Source of the DNA: Pseudozyma flocculosa PF-1
Taxonomy: Eukaryota; Basidiomycota; Ustilaginomycetes; Ustilaginales; Ustilaginaceae
Direction of reading: 5' to 3'
Assembly (NCBI RefSeq): GCF_000417875.1
Contig: NW_006920884.1
Location: forward strand, 377,247 to 441,246
Length of the DNA: 64,000 bases
Shown in pieces: positions 1 through 9,301 of this stretch. The notes under the pieces were generated by a model, which did no database searches, was not told where the DNA came from, and was given only the letters and a program-made list of their open reading frames with translations. How positions within the stretch are numbered: position 1 is the first letter of the stretch; every line of letters starts with the position of its first letter. The position numbers were made by a program, and so were the translations under genes.

Positions 1-1304
1 TCGGCAGCAGGGCATCGGCGAGCGACGCCAGCATGCGCATCGACGGCATGGACCTCGACGGCGAGGGCGACGATCGCCGCGACGGCGCGACGACGGCATC
101 GGCCGGTGCCAAGGCGCCCGTCCTATCCATCTGGTCAGCCCACACCTCGGCCGCTGCGGCCGGTTCCAGGGGCGCCAAAGGTAGGGCGTCGTTTCACCAC
201 GTCGCACCGGGCGCGCGAACCAAGCGGTCTCTGCCGCCAAAAGGCGTCACGTCGCTGTGCTACCTCAATGACGGTAGCGGCCACCGCCTCGTCTCTGCGG
301 GATGCGAGAACGGCGTGCTCAAGTGCTGGGACCTGCGCACCTGGAGCAGCGGCCCCGCGCCAGCCGCGTCGACCGAATTCGGCAGCGTCAAAGTCGGCAC
401 GGCCGTCGAGGCAACGCGAGGCCGTGACAAGGCGCCGCGGGCGAGGTCCAAGGACAAGGACCTCGGGCCCAGCAGCGTCACGCCGGACCTGACGCTGCTC
501 TCGGCCGCCAACCGCCGGAGCCACGGCGTCTCCCACCTCGTCGCCTCGTCGACCCACATCTTTGCCTCGTCGACCGACGGGCGCATCTACAACGTCCCGG
601 CGTCGTCGTTTGTCGCCGCGCCCTCCCCTGCGGCCCTACCGGCGTCATCGCGCAAAGGGGTGCGCGCAAAAAAGGCACGGCCCGTGGACCCCTCCGACGC
701 CTTCGGACGCGCCGACATGGAGGGGCCGACGCCGTCGTCCCTGTTTGGCCTGGTGACGCCGGCCCAAGGCCGAGGCAAAGGCGAGGCAGGTGGGGGGCTG
801 TACGACGCCTCGCAGCGTCAGAATACCCTGTACGCCAAGATGGCGCTCTACGACGATCGCTTCCTCGCCGTCGGGTGCAACACGGGCGAGGTAGGCCTGT
901 GGGACCTCGGCAACCCGTGCGCATCGACCGCATCGCGCTCCCAGGTCGACCACGACGACGACGACGACGACGACGGAGACGACGACGAGGAAGACGTCGA
1001 TGCTGCGCAGCTCGCCGTGGCGCGGGAGATGGGGTACGGCATCGCCAACGCGTCGCGGTCCAAATCGACGTCGAGCGGCCACCAGGCCGTGGTGCTGCGG
1101 GGCGGGCACTCGGTCAATGCCGAGATCAACAGCCTGAGCTGGTGCAACGGCCCCATGGGCCCGATGGTGACGAGCGTGGGCGACGACGCCGTGGTGAGGT
1201 CGTGGGTGCCCGATCGGGCGGGCCGGCAGCGCATCGACGACGAGGAGCAGGAGCGGAGGCAGAAGAGCGCCAAGGCGGCAGAGGAGGAGGGCTGGTGGTG
1301 GTAA
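1..1304 (+). CDS. WD40-repeat protein, probably Cdt2/DTL-like (5' end outside window)
   Basis: The frame is open from the left edge to a TAA at 1302-1304. The ATG at 33 is internal, or only one possible start, because the same frame stays open upstream; the gene is therefore treated as 5'-partial. WD-type blades are visible: LVSAGCENGVLKCWDLR (about residues 88-104 from the ATG at 33), FLAVGCNTGEVGLWDL, and a final blade with AEINSLSWC followed by GDDAVVRSW. Order and wording resemble Cdt2, the substrate receptor of the CRL4 ubiquitin ligase that targets Cdt1 and the Spd1/CDK-inhibitor class during S phase. An acidic Asp run (around 943-1003) lies in a loop between blades. The C-terminus is short and charged and ends in GWWW. 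Family assignment rests on blade order only; another WD40 family remains possible. Confidence 0.5.
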   Translation, partial: GSRASASDASMRIDGMDLDGEGDDRRDGATTASAGAKAPVLSIWSAHTSAAAAGSRGAKGRASFHHVAPGARTKRSLPPKGVTSLCYLNDGSGHRLVSAGCENGVLKCWDLRTWSSGPAPAASTEFGSVKVGTAVEATRGRDKAPRARSKDKDLGPSSVTPDLTLLSAANRRSHGVSHLVASSTHIFASSTDGRIYNVPASSFVAAPSPAALPASSRKGVRAKKARPVDPSDAFGRADMEGPTPSSLFGLVTPAQGRGKGEAGGGLYDASQRQNTLYAKMALYDDRFLAVGCNTGEVGLWDLGNPCASTASRSQVDHDDDDDDDGDDDEEDVDAAQLAVAREMGYGIANASRSKSTSSGHQAVVLRGGHSVNAEINSLSWCNGPMGPMVTSVGDDAVVRSWVPDRAGRQRIDDEEQERRQKSAKAAEEEGWWW

Positions 1305-1555
1305 GGCGTCGGGCTGCCCAGGCCGCGGTCGAGCGTCGTGTAGGTCGGCGCCTGGGTGGAGCGGCGCAATATCATATCGCAGAGCAGCAGAGCGCGAGTT
1401 GAGCCGATCAGTCGGCGACCGTGGATCGTGGAATGAGCAGCAGATTAGGTCTGAGAGGGGGACTGGTATAGGGTGAAAGGGGGGCTAGTGTAGTGTCCTG
1501 TCTCGAAGCGCGCGGCGCGAGAAGCGAGGGCGTGGCAGGGGCAGGGCAGGCTCGA
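1305..1555. other. Convergent intergenic spacer
   Basis: Short spacer between the 3' ends of the Cdt2-like gene and MOB1. It presumably holds both 3' UTRs. I see no gene in it. Confidence 0.6.
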
Positions 1556-2220
1556 TCAGGCCTCTGCCAGGATGGCCTCGTTGAGCTCGGTCAGTGGGGC
1601 CAGCTCCCGCGGCTCGACGAGCTGGAACTCGGTGATGAAGAGCAAAAAGTGGCGGTAGGACGTGTTGAGATGCGCTGCGTGCCCAGAAAGGCGGGGGCCG
1701 ATCGACGAGAGTGTCGAGGGGAGAGCAGAACGCACGTCAGTCGCCTGTCGATCCACCGCTCCCGGTACCCCGCCCCCGCCCACGTCTTCTGTGCAAGTCG
1801 AGGTACGAGCGTCGACCGATGGAGACACACGACGCGAGGCGAACGCACCTTCGATGCTGAGCGCGCAGACCTGGCTAAAGTGGTGGTTGTAGATATGGGC
1901 GTAGACGCGGAAGAGGCGGCGGAGGATCGACTTGACGGTGGCGTGGAAGTTTTTGGCAAAGGGCACGCCGACCTTGCTGGGGAAGGTGGCCTCGTCGTCG
2001 AGCTGGTTCTGGATCCAGTTCATGAGGCAGTCGACGTACTCGGGCGCCGACATCTTGGTGGGCCGCTTGTACAGCGCCGACGCGGCGTCTTGCCAGTGGT
2101 ACTCGAAGCGCGGGCCGGCGCACATCACCGGGCACTGTAGCGGCGGTGGATGAGGGGAGTCGGGCGGAGCGGAGTGGGGCGTCAGACCAAGAGCTCTAGA
2201 TCAGCGGTGCACCAGCAGCG

Positions 2221-2289
<69 letters not shown>

Positions 2290-2680
2290 CAGGCTGCAGT
2301 CTAGGGCCGCCGTTGCGATCCTCACCTCGGAAGGCGTGCAGAACTCGGTAATGGTGCCATAGAGCATGTTGACGTGGTTGAAAAAGTCAACGGCTGCAGC
2401 AGCAGCGAACGGAAACAAGAAAGACGACGTGGACGTAAGCTCTCAGGGGTCAGCACGCTCGTCGGGCCGCCTTCGACATCGACTGGGACCGGGACTCACT
2501 GTTGACGGCCAGCCACTCGTCGAGGTCCTCGCCCTCGGGCAGCACGACGGCGAGACGGAGGTTGCCGCTGCCGAGCGTGGCTTCGGCGTACCGCTTGAGC
2601 TGGTACTGTTTCGTGCCCTCGGGGATGTTGCGCTTCGGCTTAAAGGTCCGCGTCTTTGACAGACCGAAAAACGACGACAT
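1556..2680 (-). CDS. MOB1: MOB1 kinase activator (Mob1/phocein family)
   Basis: Four exons on the minus strand: 2680-2500, 2393-2326, 2134-1849 and 1674-1556, together 217 residues, the usual Mob1 length. The protein begins MSSFFGLSKTRTFKPKRNIP and continues through the Mob1 fold. The zinc ligands are visible: C79 and C84 in EFCTPSEC, and the VYAHIYNHHF segment carries H163 and H168. Mob1 binds and activates NDR/LATS kinases (Dbf2/Sid2) in the mitotic exit/septation network. Each junction is GT-AG and the spliced phases restore family wording (AVN-TVDFF, SE-CPVM, SIE-AHLN). Intron 2 carries a 22-unit CAG tract. Intron 3 (1848-1675) is 174 nt, a multiple of three, and has no stop, so retention would add 58 residues in frame. 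Confidence 0.95.
2222..2287. repeat. (CAG)22 microsatellite in MOB1 intron 2
   Basis: An uninterrupted run of 22 CAG units on the plus strand (CTG in the transcript), preceded by an imperfect CAGCAGCGA. It lies inside the intron 2325-2135 of MOB1. Confidence 0.95.
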
Positions 2681-3689
2681 GGCGGAGGGTTGCAGGCGAG
2701 GCGAGGCAAAGGAGGGAGCACGGGCGGGCGATGGTAGGTGAAGCGGCCTCGCTCGTGTCGGCACCAAAGTGTGGGCGGGGACGCGCGGTGTCAGCGGCAA
2801 AGAATGGCGAGGATGGACGGGCAGGTGCTGCTGGCTGCTGGCTGCTGGCTCTGCTGGTGGTGCGAGTTCAAGAAGAGAGGGACGAAGACGACGGTGGGTG
2901 CAGGTACAAGGTGTTGGTTGCTGGTGGTGGGAAGCGTGCACGGCCAAGAGGCAGGAGGGTCAGGCTGGGCGGGGCAAGTGTTGATCTCAGGGGGCGGCGC
3001 GGGGCGGGGTCAGCCCAACTCTCAGGGTCCCGAGAGGCAGGCAGGCAGGCCAGGCCAGGCAGGGCCCTCGGCCCGCATGCCTCGGGCAAGGAGGCGGCGT
3101 CCGTAGCGGTGCAGCCTGCAGCGCCAGCGCCAGCGCCTCAGCCCGCTCGGGGGGAAAACAAACACGACCCAGCTGGGAGGCCCTGGGCCAATCCAGGCCT
3201 GGCCTCGCCACCCGGGGCGTTCCATCTTCGCCACCCACGTCGCGATCGTCAAAGGACAGACACGCTCAGATACCTCGCCGTTGCCGCCCTCTCATCGTCT
3301 CTGCTGCCCACTCGTGCTGACCGACTCGGGCCGACTCGAAAAAGAGACCGAGGCGGAGGATGACTGGGGGCCTGGGTGGAGCAGTCGCTGCGTCGCACGG
3401 CGCGCCAGGGGTCGACGCGGTCCGAGTCGCAGCTCCACGACGCACGAGGCTGGATGACGGGGGATGCCTACGATGCCGCTGATGAGGGAGAGGATATAGT
3501 ACAGATGCCTGTGGTGCGGGTCGCAGGGTCGCGCTGTGCTCGACCGACGCCGCGAGTCGCTCCTCGAGATGGGGGTGGTACTGCATCGTGAAACAGCCAA
3601 TGCCGTGTCGTCCTCGAAAGAGGAGAGGAGGAGTGGCCGGCAAGGCGGCGGAGAGGGCGATGGACTACGCCGCCCACACGCCAGAGATG
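2681..3689. other. Intergenic region, MOB1 promoter side
   Basis: About 1 kb between the MOB1 start and the stop of the upstream same-strand gene. It is GC-rich with CAGG/GGCA tetranucleotide runs near 3038-3062. Frames that stay open here have biased, low-complexity translations without family resemblance. I see no gene. Confidence 0.5.
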
Positions 3690-5366
3690 CTACTGGTTCG
3701 GCCCGAGGAGACCACCCTTGCCCACGCCGTGGACGACAACGTGGTTGCCGCGCATCCTCGTCGCCGCGCCGTAATAGTGCGCCGCGTGCACTGCGTACCG
3801 CGCGTCCTCGTCGACGGCGCCGTCCTGGCCTTGTGGTGGTTGCTGCTGCTGCTGCCGCGGTGGGGCCGCCGGAGCAGGCTGCGATACCGTCGAAGCCTGA
3901 GCTGGGGGCTGCTCGTGGGCGCGCGCGGCTGCCTCTTCGAGCGCGACGATGGGCCGATCCCAGCCGCTTCCCTCGATCCTATCGGCGTACCGCACCACGT
4001 TGGGCCGACGGGGAGCTGCCGACGGTGCGGACGAGGTGGCGACAGCGTCTGTACCGGCATCAGATGGCTCCGCCTTGCAAACGATCGGAGGCGGCTGTGC
4101 TTGCTTCGCCTTCTGTGCAGCAGCGGCTCTCCGGGCGTCCCTCTGGGCGATCCTAGCCGCCCTCTCCACCTTCCTCTCCTTGCGGCTCTTTCCCTTTGGC
4201 CTCGCATGTGCTTCGATGCGCATTTGCCGCCTCGTTCGAAGCTCTTGTAGAGACCCTGGATCCATCCGCACCCTCCTGGGAAACCCAAGATTTTCCCTCT
4301 CCACCCTCCGCTCCACCCATTCATCCATCTTCTCCTCGAGCCTGGCCAGATTGCGGAGTTCCCGGTCGCGCAGCTTGCTCTGCTTGCGACGCTGTCGCTG
4401 CGATAGGGACCGGCGAGGCTGGATGGGCGCTTCGGCCGCCCTGCGCAGCGCCGACTTTTTCCTCTGGTCGCCGACAGGATCGGCCGCGCTGGCGCCGAGC
4501 TCCTTGTGGCCTGCATCGGTGGTGACGACGTCGAGCCTGAGCTGTCGGACCTTTGGAGGCTTGCTGCTCTTCGCCTTCTTGGAGGCGGGTTGGTCGATGG
4601 CAGAAGGAGGCGCTTTCCGCTTGGCAGGTTGTCCTCCGGGAGCAACCGCGGCTGCGACCGCGGACTGCGAAGGTCCGGCCATGGCCATGACCTCGCTGGC
4701 CGCCTCCTTTTGTGTTCCCTTGCCGCTGTCGACTCTGCCAGCTCCGGAGACGCCTTGAGCTGCGCCCTGCTCGACCGTCGTCGCAGCCGTCAGTACTGGC
4801 AGCGCGGTATCGGGCCAAGCCCTCGAGGCGGGCCATCTCTTCCTGCCGCCGCATGGGCACCGCTGGACGAGCACCTTTCCGTGCGGCCCGTTGCGCTTGG
4901 CCTTCCAGCCTCCGCCCATCCTGGCCATGCCGCAGCGGCACAGGCCCCTCTTGACGCCTACGTCGAGCCGGAGCACCGCTTTACGCGACAGGCTGAGCGT
5001 ATCCCGGGTGTAGCGCGACGAGAGCGACTGCAGCGTCTCCTTCCGCCGGCGCTGCCGCTCTGCCTCGATATCGGCACGCGATGGAGCTGAGGGCTGTCCG
5101 GTGGTCGTGGACGGGGCGGAAGGGTTCGAAGGGGCCGCGCGGTAGAGGGAGGCGAGGAAGGAAAAGTAGTTTGCCACCTGGAGCAGGTGCGAGAGGGTGT
5201 GGTTGTGCTCGGGCTGCGGGACGGAGCGCGGCAGCACCCAGGCCGGTGCCTTGGCCGCCTTTGCCGCCGGAGCGCCAGATCCCTTGCCGCCCTTGCTGCC
5301 GCCGCCGCCGCCGCCGGCCTTGGGCGCTGTTCCAGCTGCCTTTGTAGCAGCGGCTTCGGGCGGCAT
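3690..5366 (-). CDS. Rpr2/Snm1/Rpp21-domain protein (RNase P/MRP subunit) with long C-terminal extension
   Basis: A single exon of 558 residues, with start ATG at 5366 (MPPEAAATKAAG). Residues about 50-175 read like the RNase P Rpr2/Rpp21 domain: the helix HTLSHLLQVANYFSFLASLY, then SSRYTRDTLSLSRKAVLRLD, VGVKRGLCRCGMARM and VLVQRCPCGGRKRW. This subunit is a zinc protein of the tRNA 5'-processing RNase P and/or RNase MRP. The presumed zinc pairs are C143/C145 and C170/C172, that is CxC rather than the CxxC of yeast and human homologues. The remaining ~385 residues are basic and low-complexity (KKAKSSKPPK, a charged helix near RNLARLEEKMDEWVERR, poly-Gln) and have no recognised domain. Family members are usually 100-200 residues, so the tail is unusual. 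Whether it is Rpr2 or Snm1 cannot be decided. Confidence 0.8.
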   Translation of the reverse strand: MPPEAAATKAAGTAPKAGGGGGGSKGGKGSGAPAAKAAKAPAWVLPRSVPQPEHNHTLSHLLQVANYFSFLASLYRAAPSNPSAPSTTTGQPSAPSRADIEAERQRRRKETLQSLSSRYTRDTLSLSRKAVLRLDVGVKRGLCRCGMARMGGGWKAKRNGPHGKVLVQRCPCGGRKRWPASRAWPDTALPVLTAATTVEQGAAQGVSGAGRVDSGKGTQKEAASEVMAMAGPSQSAVAAAVAPGGQPAKRKAPPSAIDQPASKKAKSSKPPKVRQLRLDVVTTDAGHKELGASAADPVGDQRKKSALRRAAEAPIQPRRSLSQRQRRKQSKLRDRELRNLARLEEKMDEWVERRVERENLGFPRRVRMDPGSLQELRTRRQMRIEAHARPKGKSRKERKVERAARIAQRDARRAAAAQKAKQAQPPPIVCKAEPSDAGTDAVATSSAPSAAPRRPNVVRYADRIEGSGWDRPIVALEEAAARAHEQPPAQASTVSQPAPAAPPRQQQQQPPQGQDGAVDEDARYAVHAAHYYGAATRMRGNHVVVHGVGKGGLLGPNQ

Positions 5367-5742
5367 GCTGAGGCAGACAAGGTCGGGAGAGGACGATGCG
5401 GAGAGGGTACGCTGATGAAAGGGGAGGTGGTGGTGGTGGTGGGGTCGAAGGAAGCGGCCAGGGAAGAGGGCCAAGAGTGGAGCGAGCAGCGCCCGACCAA
5501 ATTTCCAGGCCGGGCTGAGCTGCACGGCGTGCAGGCATCTCCCGCTACCCGACTCGTCGCCGGCCTGCTTGATTCCACTCGGGCCCTGCCCCTCGATTCG
5601 ACTCGACTCGACTTGGTCGGGCAGGACTGCACCCAACAAGCTAGGCTGCTGGCTACAAGCAAGTCGACCCTCTACGCCGCTCCTCGCCATCTTCCGCTGA
5701 TCCAATCGCTCCCTCCCTTGTGGCAGCGGCGCGCCAGTGTGT
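5367..5742. other. Intergenic spacer upstream of the Rpr2-like gene
   Basis: 376 bases between two minus-strand genes. It contains a short Asp/Glu-codon-like palindromic run of TCGACTCGACTCGAC type near 5596-5612. No gene is seen; presumed promoter of the Rpr2-like gene and 3' UTR of GPC1. Confidence 0.45.
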
Positions 5743-8700
5743 CTAGACGAGCTTCTTGTCCTCCCCGCTGTCCGCCTCCTTGTCATCGCCCTGCGGCGGC
5801 GCTTCGCCGTTGAGGGCGCTGTCGACGGCCTGCTCCGTCGACCGCATCATCTCAATCTCGCGCCGCAGCTCCATGAGCTCCTTTTCAAAGCGGCGGCCAA
5901 ACACCTCGACCTGTCGGCGTCAGCCCGGGAGGAAACGGGAAGCGAGCGGGGTCGTCAGCCACGACGTGGAGGTGCAGACGCTAGGCGAGGTCTCTGGAAC
6001 GCTACCCACGTAGTATGAGGCGCCGTTCCACACCGACACCGTCAGGATGCCGAGGCTGTCGATACGAGGAGAAAATCGGACGGAGCGGTGAGGGGTCAGC
6101 AAGTCCCGCTCATTTTACGGCTACAGTCCGGCACCACTGCTTTCGGCCTCACAAGAAGATACCGGAGGCCTTTGACGAGGGAAAGAGGATCAGAGGGGCC
6201 GGCAGCTGTGCCGTGGCAAACGGGCAAACAAAGATGGACCGTGTTCAAAGTCAGCGGGGCCTGTTTGTCATTCTCCAGCCTTGTCTCGAAGAACAGACGA
6301 GCAGGCACTCACCGTGGTCAGGATCGTGTAAGCGAATTGCAGCACTGATCGCGGGAAGCGGAGGGCAGAGAGAGAAGATATCAACTCATCAGCACACACG
6401 CTGAACACGAGCCGAAGCGACAGCATCATCGAGGGGCTCACGCATAAACGCCGGCTCCCGTCTCTTGGGCGACGCCTTGCCGAGCAGGTTGGCGACGGGG
6501 CCCTTGCCCTTGGACATGGTCGAGTACGAGTTGATGCGCTCGCCCGTCTCAATCTTCTGCTTCTTGCGGATGACGATCAGCTCGTAGTAGATGAGCTGCC
6601 AGGCCAGGTAGATGGTCACGTTCTGAAGATGCGCCGGCCACAGCGAGGAGGGGGGAAGCGTCAACCTTGCGATGTCGTCGCAGCAACTGGCGATCCGACC
6701 GCGCCGCTCCCGCTCGATACTCACAAACCAAAACGACGTGTAGCCATCGAGGCGGTCCAGGCCCTTGAGCGCCGGGTAGCGGACCTCTGCCGCCTCTCGC
6801 GGCGTGAAGTGCACCAGCGTTGTGAAGACGAACGGCGCTGTAGATTGTCACGAGATGAAAGGACTGCCGGTCAGCAAGCCGGCATGTGCGGCAACTAGGT
6901 GTGCGGGCCCTGCTCACGGTAGAGGTGGATGAACAGCTGATCGTGCGAAGTCATCGCCGCGCGGCATCGAGAGGTCAAAGTGTCAGGCGAGGCGGTCTCC
7001 GCCGAATCACAGGCTGCTCTTGGAACTCACCGAGGTCATCTGCAGTCGAGAAAGACGGAGTTAAAGGCTCGACAGTCAAGATGCTGGCTCCCACCGCCTC
7101 ACTCGTTTCCTTCAACGCCCCTACTCACCTTTTCGAGGCTGTGGAACACCAGCGAGTTCCGCCATGTCGCCACAGAGAACGCCAGCGGGCCATGGGCAGC
7201 GCAGTAGCATCTGTCGCAGGCATTGGCGGTTCGAGCAAGGCGATGGGAATCAGTTCCGTGCTTCGCCCGTCGAGTGGAAGCGACGGCGACGGCGACGGCG
7301 CTGGCACTCACACGGTGAACAGGAACTTGTTGTCCGGAAAGGCCCAGATGAAGAGCTGGTCGTCACGATGGGCAGGAGCGAGAAGATGCGGGCCGAAGAG
7401 TGTCAGCGACGCCGCCGCAGTCGTGTTTGGGGTCGAGCAGCGCAAGCCGTACCAGGTTGGCCACGCTGTTGCGGGAGCGAAAAGACGAATGCCGTCAGCA
7501 AGGCTCGTCACGGTCAATAGGCAGTTCGCGCAATGGCGACTCACTTCAGGAAGTCTGCTCGATGCAGGAGCAATGATATCGCAGAAGTCCAAGGTCAGTC
7601 CGCTGTGCCTTTTGCGGACCACAGATCCTCGCCTCTCTCTCTCTCTCCAGGCGCTCACAGCAAAAGTCAAAGAGGAAGTAGTGCTGTAGATTGAGAGGGG
7701 AAGATGTGGGCCAGAAGGGCGGTCAGCAGCAAGTCCACCGGGCTTGTCGAGGCAATGAAGCTGCATGCGGCAACTCACCCACTTCTTCGAAGTGTACCTG
7801 CGGGGAGGAAGGACCGCAGACGCTGGAGCAGTTCAGCAACTGTGACGCTCGCCTTGGCCAGCGCGAGAAGGGACGAGCGACTCACGAATAGACCCGGAGC
7901 GGAAGAAAGTACAGGGCGAGTGCCGAGTAGAGGGCGGGGACGAGCTCCGGACGGAAGGCAAAGCAGAGCGAACCTGTGCGAAGGCGCGACACGCCACAGG
8001 GTCTTTTAGCAAGAGGCTGATCGCGTCTCCTGGGCCGTAGGTCCATGTGTACGACGTCCGATACTCACTGACGACGAGGTTGAGGACGCCGACGACGAAC
8101 GAGATCTTGTCGCGGAGGCGCACGACCTTGGCGTCCTGCCACTTTTGCTGCAGGTTGTCGATCCGCGTCGAGACCTGCACCGATGAAGATGCGGATGCCC
8201 GAGCAGATTCAGCCTGGTATCAGCGCGAGGCCGTCTTGACTGAGCATCGTCGCGGCCATACTCACCCTCTTGCGCATCTTCCTGACCTCACCCTCCATCT
8301 GCTTGAGCTCCTTTTTGTCCCTGGCGCGGCGGACGAGGTCCTCCTTCCTGCGCCTGGCCTTTTGCTTCATGTCGCCCGAGAAGCGGCTCCACCTCCGATT
8401 GGCCAGATCGATGCGGGCAGAGAGGAAGGTGTCGAGGATGTCTGCCGGGGCAAAGAACGAGAAGAGGAGGCAGGGGTGACACGAGGAGAGGAGAGTCAGG
8501 ATCCGATCCAGGGGCGAGGCGGGCAGGTGGGATCAGCCGTATAGTCTCACCAGCCAGGGGCAGGCCTGCGCCGTTTCCGCCGCCGAGGAGGTCGACGCCA
8601 TCGAGGCTGCCGCCGTCGGAGCTGATGCTGTTGGTGCGCGAAAGGTTGGGTCGGCCGGGCGTCGAGGGCTGCGAGGCCGAGAGCGCGTCTGGCTCACTGC

Positions 8701-8749
8701 TCGGCGCCTCGGACACGGGCGAGATTGAGACGGGCGGCGCGTCAGTCAT
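5743..8749 (-). CDS. GPC1: GPC1 glycerophosphocholine acyltransferase (DUF2838 family), 18 exons
   Basis: Exons (minus): 8749-8551, 8441-8266, 8174-8069, 7973-7886, 7797-7779, 7683-7659, 7554-7545, 7465-7453, 7355-7312, 7210-7129, 7039-7031, 6936-6918, 6837-6725, 6622-6442, 6344-6313, 6205-6153, 6055-6010, 5910-5743; 1383 nt, 460 residues, all phases consistent and GT-AG. Spliced text reproduces family landmarks: VRLRDKISFVVGVLN, HYFLFDFCYFLN, GPLAFSVATWRNSLVFHSLE followed by KMTSLFIHLYPPF, the KKQKIETGERINSYSTM loop and TVSVWNGASYYVEVF. Gpc1 is a multi-pass membrane enzyme that acylates glycerophosphocholine with acyl-CoA in the phosphatidylcholine deacylation/reacylation cycle. The N-terminus (~70 residues) is Ser/Pro-rich and probably cytosolic; the C-terminus is acidic/lysine (ADSGEDKKLV). 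Six exons are 25 nt or shorter. Start chosen as the first ATG giving MTDAPPVS; no upstream splice is apparent. The intron after 7453 uses a GTACGG donor, the least standard of the set. Confidence 0.88.
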
Positions 8750-9301
8750 GATCGATGCTGTGCGAGTGCGACTGGGCGGAGAGGTATGGTGATGGTGATG
8801 GTGATGGTGCGGTCGATGGTTGGGCGGGGAGGGTGCACGCAGCTGAAAGCGGAGAGGCGGCGTAGGCAGACAGGCACGCAGGCAGACAGACAGACGAGGC
8901 AGGGGGTCAAGGCGGCCTCTGCTCCTCCACACGCCAAGTCGGGCACGCACGCACGCACGCCGCATCGCGCAGCCCAGCCTGGCCAGACAAGCAAGGCGCG
9001 AGGACAGGCCAAAAAGGCAGACCAACACCATCTCGACCTCATCGTCACGAGCTTCAGCGATGCCAGGCAAGCCACGTCGCAACGTCGCCCCGCTGCAGTC
9101 ACAGCTCGAGGCGACATGCACGCGCACACAGGGACAGCAAAGGGACGAATGGGAGCGGTGGGGAAGCAGTCGCCGCCCACCGGGATACACTGGATGGTCC
9201 GAACAAGCAGGGCCGAGTTTGGGCGAGCGAGGGATCTATACAAATACACAGGGATCGTGCGAGGAGATGGCCAGGTCAAGCCTCTGGGCCAAGCCACCCC
9301 A
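8750..9301. other. Intergenic region, GPC1 promoter side
   Basis: Between the GPC1 start and the COX15 stop (same strand). It holds (ATGGTG)4 at about 8786-8809, a CAGA/CACG-type tract at 8872-8960, and no convincing gene. Confidence 0.5.
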
